Both the position numbers and the translations under genes were made by a program. The notes beneath the pieces are model-generated. The model had not been told where the DNA came from, did no database searches, and saw nothing but the letters and a program-made list of their open reading frames with translations. This document shows positions 1-9,069 of a stretch of DNA of 64,000 bases, piece by piece. The DNA lies in contig JAIRNH010000062.1 of NCBI GenBank assembly GCA_031258155.1, forward strand, positions 1-64,000, written 5' to 3'. This stretch comes from Helicobacteraceae bacterium. Its GTDB lineage: Bacteria; Campylobacterota; Campylobacteria; Campylobacterales; SZUA-545. The first letter of the stretch is position 1. Each line of letters opens with the position of its first letter.

Positions 1-153
1 CTCGGTAATTTCGCCCCTAAAGGAAAGCGCGGCGCCCGTAACGCCAATAATGGCGATAATTACGCCAAGAACAATGCTTAAAAGCCAATGGATTCTGAAC
101 CACCACCCTTTTTTCACGAAGCGCCTTTTCTTGAAATCTAATCTCGCAATCAT
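1..153 (-). CDS. PepSY-associated membrane protein, N-terminal fragment
   Basis: The first 51 codons of a leftward gene that runs off the window edge. After a basic start (MIARLDFKKRRFVKKG) comes WWFRIHWLLSIVLGVIIAII and then GVTGAALSFRGEI. This is the usual opening of PepSY/PiuB-type inner-membrane proteins: an R..HRWLG-like entry, one membrane helix, and a TGALL.FR.EI exit. Known members act in iron or siderophore uptake, often as ferric reductases, but the substrate cannot be told from this piece. The start is the ATG at 151-153, read leftwards. About 200 bases of non-coding sequence separate it from the next gene, so its promoter should lie there. Confidence 0.6.
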   Translation of the reverse strand, partial: MIARLDFKKRRFVKKGWWFRIHWLLSIVLGVIIAIIGVTGAALSFRGEITE

Positions 154-404
154 ACATGATAACAGCTTCTACAATCACAATTGTATTGTTTGGGTTTCAG
201 AGGTATTTAGCGCGGTCATTATTTGATCCGTCCGTGATCTCTTCGTGAATTGCAAGTAACGCGCCGAATCGTTTGGGGCGGAACCGGTCGCCAAAATTTT
301 TAAACGATCGAAAGCGTTTGATCTAGCCCTCGCGACAAAGGGCGCGAAACGCCGCCGCGATGGAACGGTTTTTGTTTTACGCCTTCAAATACAAGGAGGA
401 AACG

Positions 405-848
405 TTGAGCCGAGTAGCCGCTATTCGCAGAGATATTCCCGTAAACGTCGTGCGAAGAACAATCAAAAATACGTCAGACAGCGCGTTTCGCTTAAGATTG
501 ATGATCATAGAAAAACTGCTTAGCGAGCCGGAGCTTAGCCTCCAGTCCGTCGCGAGATCGCTGATCGTCAATCGCGAAACGGTTACAAAATGCTTGCGTC
601 TATTTAACGACGGCGGGCTTGACATGCTAAAACCAAAACGCGCGGGGCGTAAAGAGGGCAACCCAAAATACGACGGCGAAATTTTTCTGGAGTTGGTAAA
701 AACGCTCAAAAAAACAAAAGAGGACTGGTCGGTTTATCGAATGCAAGACTACATTCGCGAACAGCACGAGGTAACGGTTCCCGAATCAACAATCTACTAC
801 CGCATCGCCAAACTAGGCTTCGGCAAGCGATCGCGCAGAAGCGCTTAA
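405..848 (+). CDS. Solo HTH protein resembling the N-terminal domain of IS630-type transposases
   Basis: A small basic DNA-binding protein of 147 residues. A first helix-turn-helix (LSLQSVARSLIVNRETVTKC) is followed by the NDGGLDMLKPKRAGRK linker and a second winged-helix half ending TVPESTIYYRIAKLGFGKR. This is the layout of the DNA-binding half of IS630/Tc1-type transposases, but the DDE catalytic domain is absent and no remnant follows. I prefer the TTG at 405 because AAGGAGGA (393-400) lies directly upstream. The ORF is also open from an ATG at 360 (162 residues), which lacks such a site. It may be a domesticated regulator; the target is unknown. Confidence 0.65.
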   Translation: MSRVAAIRRDIPVNVVRRTIKNTSDSAFRLRLMIIEKLLSEPELSLQSVARSLIVNRETVTKCLRLFNDGGLDMLKPKRAGRKEGNPKYDGEIFLELVKTLKKTKEDWSVYRMQDYIREQHEVTVPESTIYYRIAKLGFGKRSRRSA

Positions 849-868
849 CCCGCGCGTTTGACTATATT

Positions 869-900
869 CGCCGTTCGTCTGACGATAACGGCGGCTTTTT
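869..900 (+). terminator. Rho-independent terminator after the HTH gene
   Basis: A 7-bp stem, CGCCGTT (869-875) with AACGGCG (887-893), has an 11-base loop and is followed by GC and five T. It lies 20 bases after the HTH stop codon. From 901 to the pbp1A stop at 1139 I see nothing that looks functional. Confidence 0.6.
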
Positions 901-1138
901 GTCAGGTTGTTAAAAAGATTCCTCGCGAGCGAGCGTGATTGGCGGCGATTCGATCGCGAGCGAAACGAGACCGCCTACCCCTCCCCGCCGATCCCGCCTT
1001 TGCAAAAAGCGCCGAAAGGTCGAACGACCAATCGCCGCGAACGAGGATACTCCCCCTCTTTGCCGACCGTCGTAAGATAGCGCGAAGAACCGCCCGACTC
1101 TCTCTAGCCGGCGAGGGCGCGAAAATTCGTTAATCGGA

Positions 1139-3307
1139 CTAGAACAGTATCTCCTCGTTCGTATTTACGCGGTTTTCGCGAATCTCTCTCGGCGGCTTGC
1201 TCGTGTCGGTGAATATCTCCTTGCGTTTATCGCTCGTCGTAATTTCGCGCACGCCTTCCGGTCGATCGAAACGGCGTTTGCGTTCCGGACGCTCGCGCGT
1301 TAGCTCCCTGTAGTAATCGGCGAAAACGGGCGCGCTAAAGCCGCCGCCCGTAGCCGCCGATCCCATCGGCGAATCGTCGTCGTTGCCAAACCATATAATC
1401 GTCTGCGTGTCGGGCGTGATGCCCACAAACCAAGCGTCCCTAGAGTCGTTCGTGGTGCCGGTTTTGCCCGCGATCTCTATATCCGCCACCCGCGCGCGCA
1501 TACCCGTGCCGCGTCTTACCGCGTCTTGCAAAACGTTGATTAGCAGATAGGCTTGCTCCGGCTTGGTAACGACCGTGGAGTTGATCTCGTATTCGCGAAC
1601 CTCGCCGAAGCGATCGATAATTTCGTTTGCCAGACGAGTTTGCGTCCGCTCGCCGTAGTTTGAAATCACGGTGTAATACTCCGAAAACTCTAAAAGGGTT
1701 AAGCTGTGCGCCCCAAGCGCGATCGTCATATCGTATGGCAACGGTTTTGGCAGATAGGTCAGCAATTTGTCGAAGATGGGGATCATGCCGATAGAGTCTA
1801 TAAGGTTGATGGTGGCGAGATTGCGCGATCTGACGATAGCCTCGCGAGCCGTCATTAAACCGACAAGATTATTCTCGTAGTTTGTGGGACGCCAAATTTT
1901 TTCTTCCTCGTCCGCGCCCGCGGCGTATCGATAGGTTCTTGAAATATCGGCGATCTGGCTTGCGGGCGAGTAGCCTAAATCAAACGCGGCAAGATAGATA
2001 AACGGCTTAAAGGAGCTTCCAAGCTGCCTTTTTGCCTGAAAAGCGCGGTTAAAAACGCTTTTTTGGTAATCGACCCCGCCCACCAGCGCCAGCACGTCGC
2101 CCGTTTGCGGCTCGATCGTTACCAGCGCGCCGTTTAGCTGAGCGACTTTATTGCTTACGGCGGTTTCGTTTAGCTCCCAATTTGAGTAGTTGTTATCTAA
2201 GCTAGGTTTAATTTTTGTCATAAGCGCCGATTGGCTTTTGGCGATTTGATCTATTTCGTCGTTTAGTTTCTCCCGCTCTTCCGCCGTGCGATTTATATCG
2301 CGCGCGGCTCTTAGCTTTATAAGCGCGTTGTAGCGGTCGGTTTGAGCGCGATAAAAACTTTCGATTCTGTTTGCGTTCGCCTGATAACCTCTTTGCAACG
2401 CGCCCTCGGCAGCCTGCTGCATCTGTATATCCAGCGTCGAGCGGACGATATAACCGCCGCTTTTAATATCGGGGTAATCGGCGCGAAGCAAGGCGACAAT
2501 CGCGTCGATCGCGTATGGCGCTCGATTTTTCGTCAGCGTGTCGTCATAAACCTTTGGAATCTCCATAATCGCCGCTTGATACTCCTCGTCGCTAATCCAA
2601 CCTAGCGCCTTCATGCGTTCGATAACGATGTTTGCGCGCGCAAGCGTCGCCGAAAGTCTTTTTGTCGGATCGTAAACGTTAGGCGATTGGGGAATGCCGG
2701 CTAACATGGCGATCTCTTTTAGGCTTAGTTCGTCAAGCTCTTTGCGAAAATAGCCCAAAGAAGCGGTGCGCACGCCATAGTAGCCGTGTCCGAAAAAGAT
2801 GGCGTTTAGATACCGCTCCATAATCTGCTCTTTGCTCAAGATAAGCTCGACTCGCATGGAAACAATCGCCTCGATCAGTTTGCGATCAAAGGTTTTTTCG
2901 CGCGTTAACAGGATATTTCTAACAAGCTGCTGCGTGATGGTGCTGGCGCCTTCGACCTTGCGTCCGGCGCGGATCATCTTATACGCCGCGCGAAAGATCG
3001 CCTCCAAATTAACGCCGTAATGCTCGAAGAAGATCGTATCCTCGATCGCTACTAACGCCTCGACAAGCCTAGACGGCATTTTGTCGAACGGAACATAGAT
3101 TCTATGCTCGTCGGCAAAAAGATTCGCGATCAGTTCGTCGTTGCGATCAAACACCTGCGTAGTCAATTGCGGATTGTAATAGATAAGCGGATCGATATTT
3201 ACGCTCAAACCGCGAACAATATATACCGCGCCAACTATGATCGCGACAATCGACCCCGTCAGCGCGGTTATCCACATTGTTAGCATAATTTTTTTTATCT
3301 TTGTCAT
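1139..3307 (-). CDS. pbpA: Penicillin-binding protein 1A, bifunctional transglycosylase/transpeptidase
   Basis: A class A PBP of 722 residues that polymerises and cross-links peptidoglycan on the periplasmic face of the inner membrane. One N-terminal membrane helix (residues about 8-32) is followed by a GT51 domain with the catalytic glutamate in EDTIFFEHYGVN and the GASTITQQLVRN and ILSKEQIMERYLN motifs. The transpeptidase domain shows the three active-site motifs: GSSFKPF (SxxK, about residue 425), SRN (SxN) and GKTGTTND (KTG). Length is normal for Campylobacterota. Its start overlaps the end of the ABC ATPase gene by 4 bases, so it is the last gene of the 6.76-1.14 kb leftward operon. Confidence 0.95.
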   Translation of the reverse strand: MTKIKKIMLTMWITALTGSIVAIIVGAVYIVRGLSVNIDPLIYYNPQLTTQVFDRNDELIANLFADEHRIYVPFDKMPSRLVEALVAIEDTIFFEHYGVNLEAIFRAAYKMIRAGRKVEGASTITQQLVRNILLTREKTFDRKLIEAIVSMRVELILSKEQIMERYLNAIFFGHGYYGVRTASLGYFRKELDELSLKEIAMLAGIPQSPNVYDPTKRLSATLARANIVIERMKALGWISDEEYQAAIMEIPKVYDDTLTKNRAPYAIDAIVALLRADYPDIKSGGYIVRSTLDIQMQQAAEGALQRGYQANANRIESFYRAQTDRYNALIKLRAARDINRTAEEREKLNDEIDQIAKSQSALMTKIKPSLDNNYSNWELNETAVSNKVAQLNGALVTIEPQTGDVLALVGGVDYQKSVFNRAFQAKRQLGSSFKPFIYLAAFDLGYSPASQIADISRTYRYAAGADEEEKIWRPTNYENNLVGLMTAREAIVRSRNLATINLIDSIGMIPIFDKLLTYLPKPLPYDMTIALGAHSLTLLEFSEYYTVISNYGERTQTRLANEIIDRFGEVREYEINSTVVTKPEQAYLLINVLQDAVRRGTGMRARVADIEIAGKTGTTNDSRDAWFVGITPDTQTIIWFGNDDDSPMGSAATGGGFSAPVFADYYRELTRERPERKRRFDRPEGVREITTSDKRKEIFTDTSKPPREIRENRVNTNEEILF

Positions 3308-3996
3308 TTTCTGAACTCCCTGTTTTCGAAGCCGGACTCGATTAACCTTTTGGTCTGCGCGTTTTTCGGAGCGCTTAAAATCTCGCGCGTTAAACCCGTC
3401 TCTATAATTTTACCTTGATCTATTACGGCAATCGCGTCGCTGATCGCCGCCACGCTCGCGAAATCGTGAGAAACAAAGAGCGCTTTTACGCCGCCGTCCT
3501 TTATTGTTTTAAGCAGCGCTATTATCTCCGTTTTAGACTTGCCGTCCAACGCGGTCGTAGGCTCGTCCAAAAGCAATAGCTTCGGGGCGCTAGATAGCGC
3601 GATCGCGCAGATTACGCGCTGCAGCTGCCCGCCGCTAAGCTCCGCAGGAAAACGATCTAACGCCCACGCGCCAAGCCCCGTTTGCTCTAATAGCTCTCTA
3701 GCCCTCTCTTTTTTCGTATGAAACTGATCCTTAATTTTACTCATCGGGCTAAGCGCGGTAAAGGGGTTTTGCGGGATAAAAGCCGCGCTTCTGCCGCGCT
3801 CGATCGTAAAAGGCGCCTCGATCTCCTTTTCGACGCTCATCGATTGCGGCAGAAGATTCAACAGAGCTTTTAGCGTCAGGCTTTTTCCGCTACCGCTAGC
3901 GCCGACAAGCCCAAGCGCGGAGTCGATTGTAAGCGAAATATCGACGAGCGTCCTATCGCCCAGCGCGATTTTGAGCTTTTTAATTACTATGCTCAT
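3304..3996 (-). CDS. ABC transporter ATP-binding protein of the oligopeptide/dipeptide type
   Basis: A single ABC ATPase domain, 230 residues from the ATG at 3996 (MSIVIKKLKIAL). Walker A is GASGSGKS, the Q-loop region reads AFIPQNPFTALSPM as in Dpp/Opp ATPases, the signature is LSGGQLQRV, Walker B is LLLLDEPTTALD and the H-loop is FVSHDF. It should energise an importer, but no permease or binding protein is adjacent. The ORF extends upstream to 4032, deeper into the DedA gene; I prefer 3996 because it matches the usual domain start. It overlaps dedA upstream and pbp1A downstream, so it is translationally coupled to both. Confidence 0.85.
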   Translation of the reverse strand: MSIVIKKLKIALGDRTLVDISLTIDSALGLVGASGSGKSLTLKALLNLLPQSMSVEKEIEAPFTIERGRSAAFIPQNPFTALSPMSKIKDQFHTKKERARELLEQTGLGAWALDRFPAELSGGQLQRVICAIALSSAPKLLLLDEPTTALDGKSKTEIIALLKTIKDGGVKALFVSHDFASVAAISDAIAVIDQGKIIETGLTREILSAPKNAQTKRLIESGFENREFRK

Positions 3997-4597
3997 GCCG
4001 TTTTCGCCGTTTATGTCGCGCGATATAGCCAACAGTCAAAATGGCGATAAACGCCAAAGCCGCCGCGATCGCGCCGTTTAGATAGGGTTTGATCGCCTCT
4101 TCGTTCTCGCCGATAAAATAGCCCAGCAGCGTTAAGACGATCACCCAGATTCCGGCGCCCAGCGCGGTAAATACGCTAAACGCCGCGATATTCATTCGCG
4201 CCAGTCCCGCCGGAAGCGATATATACTGCCGCGCTACGGGAATCAGCCGCCCGCTGAATATGGAGATATGCCCGTGCGTCTTGAAGTAGTTTTCCATCTT
4301 TGTCATAGTTTCTTCCGTGAAAAACAGGTAGCGCCCGTAACGAAGCAGCGCTTTTCGCCCAAGCGTGGCGGCTAGATAGTAGTTAAACAGCGATCCTAAG
4401 AGACTGCCTATAACGCCGCAGGCGATCGCCGCGTAAATATTCATTTCGCCTCTGCTTGCCAAATAGCCCGCTGGGATCATAGCCACTTCGCTTGGAAACG
4501 GAAAAAAACTACTCTCCAAAAACATCATGACTACTATGCCCGTATAGCCCATATCGGCTACCAGCTCCACGATAAAATTAACGATTTCGCCGAGCAT
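3980..4597 (-). CDS. DedA family membrane protein
   Basis: A 205-residue polytopic inner-membrane protein. ESSFFPFPSEVAMIPAGYLAS near the N-terminus and the block FSGRLIPVARQYISLPAG (about residues 115-132) are the DedA signatures; the arginines in the second block are the conserved charged residues. Members are undecaprenyl-phosphate or phospholipid flippases/scramblases that also support proton-motive-force homeostasis. That role fits its place in an operon with a cell-wall synthase, since undecaprenyl phosphate recycling feeds peptidoglycan synthesis. The start codon follows the AAA+ gene's stop codon directly. Which lipid it moves cannot be told from the sequence. Confidence 0.9.
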   Translation of the reverse strand: MLGEIVNFIVELVADMGYTGIVVMMFLESSFFPFPSEVAMIPAGYLASRGEMNIYAAIACGVIGSLLGSLFNYYLAATLGRKALLRYGRYLFFTEETMTKMENYFKTHGHISIFSGRLIPVARQYISLPAGLARMNIAAFSVFTALGAGIWVIVLTLLGYFIGENEEAIKPYLNGAIAAALAFIAILTVGYIARHKRRKRHEHSN

Positions 4598-6349
4598 TTA
4601 CGATAAAAACCCAAGCGTTTTTTCGTCGTCAAAAGCGCCGCTTAACTCTTTTTTAATTGCGCGATCAAAAATCTCGTTGGTAAAAAGCGGCGTTTTTTGA
4701 ACCGCGACGCTCATAGCGGCGTTTTTGATCGTAAGCGCGATCTGCGCCCCCGTGAGCTGATATTTAGCGAGCGTTTTGAGGTTGAAATTTTTTGCGATCG
4801 GCGCGTTTTTTGGAAATAGTTTTTTCCATATCTCAAGCCGTTCGGATTCGTTTGGTTTTTCAAACTTGATCTTGTAATCAAATCTGCGCGAAAACGCGGG
4901 ATCGATGTTGTCAAGCAAATTAGTGGCGGCGATCAATATCCCGTTAAAACGCTCGATCTGTTCCAAAAAGATATTCTGCATCTGATTGTGCATCTTCTCC
5001 GCGCCGCCGATCGCGCCCGCAACGCGTCCCGATAAGAACTGATCGGCTTCGTTTAACAGCAAGATCGGCTCGGTTTTGGTTTTTGCCGAAATCTCTTTGT
5101 AGGCGTCGAAAATCCTGCGGACGTTTTTTTCGCTCTCGCCCACGTACATAGATAGTATCTTGGAGCAATCAAAACTAATCGCCCGTCTTTTGAGGGTTTT
5201 GGCGATCGAAAACGCGGTCATCGTCTTGCCGGTTCCGGGCGCTCCGTAAAAAATAATTTTGGCGTCGATTCCGCGCGATTTATCTTTGATTCCCCACTCT
5301 TTAAGCCGCTTCACGACAAGGCGATCCATCTGTCTGACGATATTGTTTAACGCCTCTTTGGTTTCGACTTGCAAAACAACGTCGTCCAGCGTGGTTTTCG
5401 GATCGATCAATTCAAAAATATCCTGCTCTTTTATCAACGTTTCTAGCTTGATCGCCCGCCCCCTTCTCTTTTTTGGGTGAATAATCTCCTTTAACGCGTC
5501 GTCGGCGACGTAGAACGATCTGCTAACGCCGCCGAAGGGGGTCAGCACCTCCTCGTAATCGATAGCGCCTTTAGAAATTAGCGGCGCGTTCTCCTCCAAA
5601 AGACTTCGGTTTTTGATCTTGTCGTAATCGTCGAAACTGACAATCTCGATAAGCGCGTTCATATCGCGCAGGCTATCCTCGTTGCCGCCGTATTCCTCTT
5701 TGAGCAGCGCTAAAAATATGATCCGCTCCTTTTCGTCAAAACGCCGATCTTTGAAGTATTTAACGAGTTTTGGCGGCTCTTTAGAGGCTAAAATACGCGC
5801 CTGAATCTGATTTTCAAGCGCCGCGATCCGCCCCCTTAACCGCTTGAAACTAGAGGTGGAAGGATCGTAGTTTTGACGCATAAGCGCCAGCTTCTGATAG
5901 AGATCGACGCGTAAAAACTCCTCTTGCAGATATTCCAAATGATCGTCGTAAGGCTTCACCTCCTGCGGCGGCGTATCCAAACTGCCGTCTTCGATCAGCT
6001 TCATAAAGGTTGTAGAGAGCGAGATTGACTGGCGTAACAGCTCCAGCGATACGATTTCGCTTGTGCGCCCGTGATGAAATCCGCCCAGCGTTACCCAACC
6101 TAGATCGATCAGAGTTCTCACTTCGTTTATGCGGGTTACGCAACCGGCGCGCTCTTTTTTATACGCGTCGCTTAACAAATTATAAACGCTGATCTCCGTC
6201 GCGCCCTCCAGATAGGCTTTGGTAAGCAGCCGCAAAAGCTCCGCTTCGGCTTCCGTGCATTTTAACTGCGCGAAGATCGCGCTCTGTTTTGCCGATTGCG
6301 CCTCGATAAAGTCAAGTAATAGTTCTAACGTTTTATCGTTTTTTTGCAT
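4598..6349 (-). CDS. AAA+ ATPase with a long N-terminal region, substrate unknown
   Basis: A 583-residue protein. Residues 1-340 are a charged, mostly helical region without a domain I recognise. The C-terminal AAA domain has Walker A GAPGTGKT, Walker B ILLLNEADQFL, sensor-1 IAATN and an arginine-finger region FSRRFDYKIKF. The Walker B aspartate position is Asn (LNEAD rather than LDEAD), a variant I recall in a subgroup of bacterial SpoVK/Cdc48-like ATPases. A remodelling or unfoldase role is likely, target unknown. The start is preceded by AGAGGAAAGAGA. The gene overlaps the upstream lipoprotein gene by 25 bases and abuts dedA. Confidence 0.8.
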   Translation of the reverse strand: MQKNDKTLELLLDFIEAQSAKQSAIFAQLKCTEAEAELLRLLTKAYLEGATEISVYNLLSDAYKKERAGCVTRINEVRTLIDLGWVTLGGFHHGRTSEIVSLELLRQSISLSTTFMKLIEDGSLDTPPQEVKPYDDHLEYLQEEFLRVDLYQKLALMRQNYDPSTSSFKRLRGRIAALENQIQARILASKEPPKLVKYFKDRRFDEKERIIFLALLKEEYGGNEDSLRDMNALIEIVSFDDYDKIKNRSLLEENAPLISKGAIDYEEVLTPFGGVSRSFYVADDALKEIIHPKKRRGRAIKLETLIKEQDIFELIDPKTTLDDVVLQVETKEALNNIVRQMDRLVVKRLKEWGIKDKSRGIDAKIIFYGAPGTGKTMTAFSIAKTLKRRAISFDCSKILSMYVGESEKNVRRIFDAYKEISAKTKTEPILLLNEADQFLSGRVAGAIGGAEKMHNQMQNIFLEQIERFNGILIAATNLLDNIDPAFSRRFDYKIKFEKPNESERLEIWKKLFPKNAPIAKNFNLKTLAKYQLTGAQIALTIKNAAMSVAVQKTPLFTNEIFDRAIKKELSGAFDDEKTLGFLS

Positions 6350-6759
6350 TCTCTTTCCTCTAATAGCGCGTCTAAAACCTCGCGCCTCGCTTCCAAATAA
6401 TCGTTGCGATCAATAATCTCCTTAGGCGAAACGAAACGGTTGTAATAACCGACCGTCAAAGACGGCATAATATAAGCCGAACCGCCGCTTACGGCAAAAC
6501 CGGTCGTAGGCGCGATTATCGGAGCGAGACTGAGCATCGCTCCGACGCCGACGGCGAAAATATGCAGCGGCACGTTTTCGTCCTTCGCCTCCTGCGCGGC
6601 GAGCCTGCTGCGCGCAAGCTGAAAATCAATCGAGTCGCTTTCGTAAAAAAGCGCCTCGCACGACTTGACCGCGTCAATCTGCCTATGCGACGGGGCGCAA
6701 CCAAGCGATATTAACGCAAACAACGGAAAAATAAAGCGAAACGCCGTCATCGATCTCAT
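6325..6759 (-). CDS. Small lipoprotein, unknown function
   Basis: A 144-residue protein with a lipoprotein signal peptide: MRSMTAFRFIFPLFALISLGC, lipobox LISLGC. The mature part contains one hydrophobic, glycine-rich segment (PLHIFAVGVGAMLSLAPIIAPTTGFAVSGGSAY), then a charged C-terminus with two cysteines near the lipid end. I do not recognise the family. It is the first gene of the leftward operon ending with pbp1A. A second in-frame ATG nine bases downstream (6750) would also give a complete signal peptide. The intergenic region 6760-6866 also serves the divergent peptidase gene. Confidence 0.65.
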   Translation of the reverse strand: MRSMTAFRFIFPLFALISLGCAPSHRQIDAVKSCEALFYESDSIDFQLARSRLAAQEAKDENVPLHIFAVGVGAMLSLAPIIAPTTGFAVSGGSAYIMPSLTVGYYNRFVSPKEIIDRNDYLEARREVLDALLEERECKKTIKR

Positions 6760-6822
6760 TTTTTACGGATTTTATTGAAAACAGGCTAAAAACGACGATT
6801 TAAATCCCGTTTAACCGTTTTT

Positions 6823-6830
6823 TGCATAAT
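6823..6830 (+). promoter_or_regulatory. Extended -10 promoter for the M23 peptidase gene
   Basis: TGCATAAT is an extended -10 element (TGn-CATAAT) about 37 bases before the ATG at 6867, preceded by a T-rich tract. Campylobacterota housekeeping promoters often rely on the -10 box with a poor -35. No experimental support. Confidence 0.45.
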
Positions 6831-6866
6831 ATTACGAGCCGAATTGACCGACGCGGAGAGCGATAG

Positions 6867-8060
6867 ATGAGATTATTTGCGTTTTTTCTGTGTTGCTGTA
6901 TTTCGCTTCTATCCAATCAGGTAACGGAAAAAACATGGGCGACCAACCTCGCCTTTTACGACTACCTCGCGGCGAACAATATCGACTCCTCTTTGCTCGC
7001 CGATCTTGACGACGAAACTTTCGGCGCGCTCAAAACGATTCTCGCGGAAACGCCGTATTACGAACATCGCGACGAAGAGAGCGACAGACTTCTGCACGCG
7101 CTTATTCCCATCGGCGACGAGAGGCAAATTTCGCTCTACTACGACAAAGCGGCGTATCGCGTCGAGATTATTCCCGTGCGCTACTACTACGTAACCGAAA
7201 CGCTAAACGCCGAACTGAAAAACTCTTTGCGATACGATCTCGCGCAAATTACCGGCAACGGCAAACTCGCTTCCGAACTAGTTTCGATCTTCGAGGCGAA
7301 AATCGATTTTAATCGCGATCTATTCAAAAACGATCGCGTCGGAGCCGTCTATGATCGCAAAATCAGGCTGGGCAGAACGTGGAGCGCGATAATCGTGAAA
7401 TCCGCGTTTATAGAAACGCGCAAAAAGCGTCATTACGCCATCTACCGTTCCGAAGACGAGAGCTATTACGACGAAACGGGCAAAACGTTAGCCAACCTCT
7501 TTTTGAAATATCCGACGCAGTTTCGCAAAATTACCAGCGAATATCTGCCAAACGGGCGCGTTCACCCTCTGTTGGGAGTTATTCGTCCGCACCTCGGAGT
7601 CGATTTCGCCGCGCCAAAGGGAACGCCTGTAGTCAGCGTCGCGGACGGCGTGGTGCGCTTTCGCGGCTGTCAAAAAGAGTGCGATAGCGGCTACGGCAGG
7701 CTCGTAATCATAGAGCATAAAAACGGTTGGGAGAGCCGTTACGCGCATTTGAACGATTTTGCCAACTCTTTAACTCCGGGCGCGCGCGTTAAACAAGGGC
7801 AAACGATCGGTTTTGTGGGGCAATCGGGAACGGCGACGGGATCGCACCTGCATTTTGAAGCGCGTAAAGGCGGTCAAACAACCAATCCGCTCGCGTTGCG
7901 CAACGTGCGTCAAAACGGGCTTGAGGGCAAAGAGCTAGAAAAGTTTTTAGCGGAGGCGAAAGAGCTGTTAGTAAGGCTCGATTATCTAGCGGACGTGGCG
8001 GAAAGCGGCGTAACCCGCATTACTTCCGCAAGGTTGTCCGAAAGCGACGCCGCGAACTAA
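6867..8060 (+). CDS. M23 peptidoglycan peptidase, Csd3/Pgp3-like
   Basis: A 397-residue secreted metallopeptidase. It has a signal peptide (about residues 1-20) and a long N-terminal region as in Helicobacter Csd3, whose N-terminal domain blocks the active site. The C-terminal LytM/M23 domain has zinc-site motifs HLGVDFAAPKG (HxxxD), YAHL and HLHFE (HxH), all intact. Family members trim peptide cross-links or stem peptides and help set cell shape. Total length is close to Csd3 (about 400). It is followed 4 bases later by rsmE, so the two are probably co-transcribed. Endopeptidase versus carboxypeptidase activity cannot be assigned. Confidence 0.82.
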   Translation: MRLFAFFLCCCISLLSNQVTEKTWATNLAFYDYLAANNIDSSLLADLDDETFGALKTILAETPYYEHRDEESDRLLHALIPIGDERQISLYYDKAAYRVEIIPVRYYYVTETLNAELKNSLRYDLAQITGNGKLASELVSIFEAKIDFNRDLFKNDRVGAVYDRKIRLGRTWSAIIVKSAFIETRKKRHYAIYRSEDESYYDETGKTLANLFLKYPTQFRKITSEYLPNGRVHPLLGVIRPHLGVDFAAPKGTPVVSVADGVVRFRGCQKECDSGYGRLVIIEHKNGWESRYAHLNDFANSLTPGARVKQGQTIGFVGQSGTATGSHLHFEARKGGQTTNPLALRNVRQNGLEGKELEKFLAEAKELLVRLDYLADVAESGVTRITSARLSESDAAN

Positions 8061-8064
8061 CGCG

Positions 8065-8736
8065 ATGCGTTTTTTATTCGACAAGAACGCGGGCGACGCG
8101 GCGGTTATCGTATCTAGCAAAGCGCTCTCGCACCTGAAGGTCAGGCGCGCGCGAGTCGGAGATAGGATCGCGCTTCGCAATCTACTAGACGATAATATCT
8201 ACTACTACTCGATTGAAAATTTTGGAAAAACGGGCGCGGTTTTAGCGTTTATCGAAAGCGAGCTAAAACCGGTTTTGCCCCGCCGCGACGTCTCCTTAGC
8301 GTGGTGCGCGGTCGATCCCAAAACAATAGCGAAAACGTTGCCCGCCCTCAACGAAATTGGCGTCGGCAAGCTAACCCTGCTCTTGAGCGAAAGAAGCCAA
8401 CGCAACTTTCGCGCAAATCTCGATCGCCTCGATCGCGTTGTGGCGGGATCGTGCGAACAGTGCGGGCGATCGCGCAAAATGGAGATCGTTTTTAAGGAGC
8501 TTTCGCAATTCGCGGAGGAAACTCCAAACGCGGCGGTTTTTGATTTTGGCGGCGCGAAGCCGACTAGCGAGGCTTTGCGTAGTCATACGCTTGTCGTCGG
8601 TCCCGAAGGCGGTTTTGCAAACGGGGATTACGCGGCGCTGAAAAACCCGCCGCGTTTTGGAATCGATTCGCCGTTGATCTTGCGCAGCGAAACCGCGATC
8701 GCGTTACTCGCCTCTCTAAGCCTAGCTTACGCCTAA
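8065..8736 (+). CDS. rsmE: 16S rRNA (uracil-1498-N3)-methyltransferase RsmE
   Basis: A 223-residue SPOUT methyltransferase that methylates U1498 of 16S rRNA in the 30S subunit using SAM. An N-terminal PUA-like domain (MRFLFDKNAGDAAVIVSSKALSHL, R..R.GD) is followed by the SPOUT knot with VVGPEGGF (about residues 180-187) and LILRSETAIALLASL, both RsmE signatures. Length is normal for the group. It follows the peptidase gene after 4 bases and is followed by a terminator-like hairpin. Confidence 0.93.
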   Translation: MRFLFDKNAGDAAVIVSSKALSHLKVRRARVGDRIALRNLLDDNIYYYSIENFGKTGAVLAFIESELKPVLPRRDVSLAWCAVDPKTIAKTLPALNEIGVGKLTLLLSERSQRNFRANLDRLDRVVAGSCEQCGRSRKMEIVFKELSQFAEETPNAAVFDFGGAKPTSEALRSHTLVVGPEGGFANGDYAALKNPPRFGIDSPLILRSETAIALLASLSLAYA

Positions 8737-8817
8737 CTCATCGTTCGCAAACGGATAAACGCGGCTTTCAAAAGCGCCGTATCGGTTTAATTTGGCATGT
8801 TAAGATTTATAGCGTTT

Positions 8818-8858
8818 AAAAAAGCCGCATTTTATTGCAAACGTTTGACGCGGCTTTT
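8818..8858. terminator. Bidirectional terminator-like hairpin after rsmE
   Basis: AAAAAGCCGC (from 8819) pairs with GCGGCTTTT (8850-8858), with A and T tracts on the two sides, so it can work in either direction. The loop is about 21 bases. It lies 80 bases after rsmE. Confidence 0.5.
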
Positions 8859-9069
8859 ACATTTACGGTTTAAACGCAAAACCTTAATCGCGGCGACGAT
8901 AGCAATTCGGGAGAATATCGCGTTCGCGCGCCGATTGAAACGGAGTATGCGCCCATATTTTCAAAACGCGCCTCGGTCGCGCCGCTTGCGAGCGCATATA
9001 TTGAAACGGCTTATTTTGCCTGCCTTTCAACGTCGCGAGAAGTCGCGCTCTTTAACGGTCGCCCCTCTC

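Noticed and set aside
939-1133. 64-codon rightward ORF before pbp1A
   Set aside because: Very Arg-rich product, no ribosome site, no similarity; a chance frame in GC-rich DNA.
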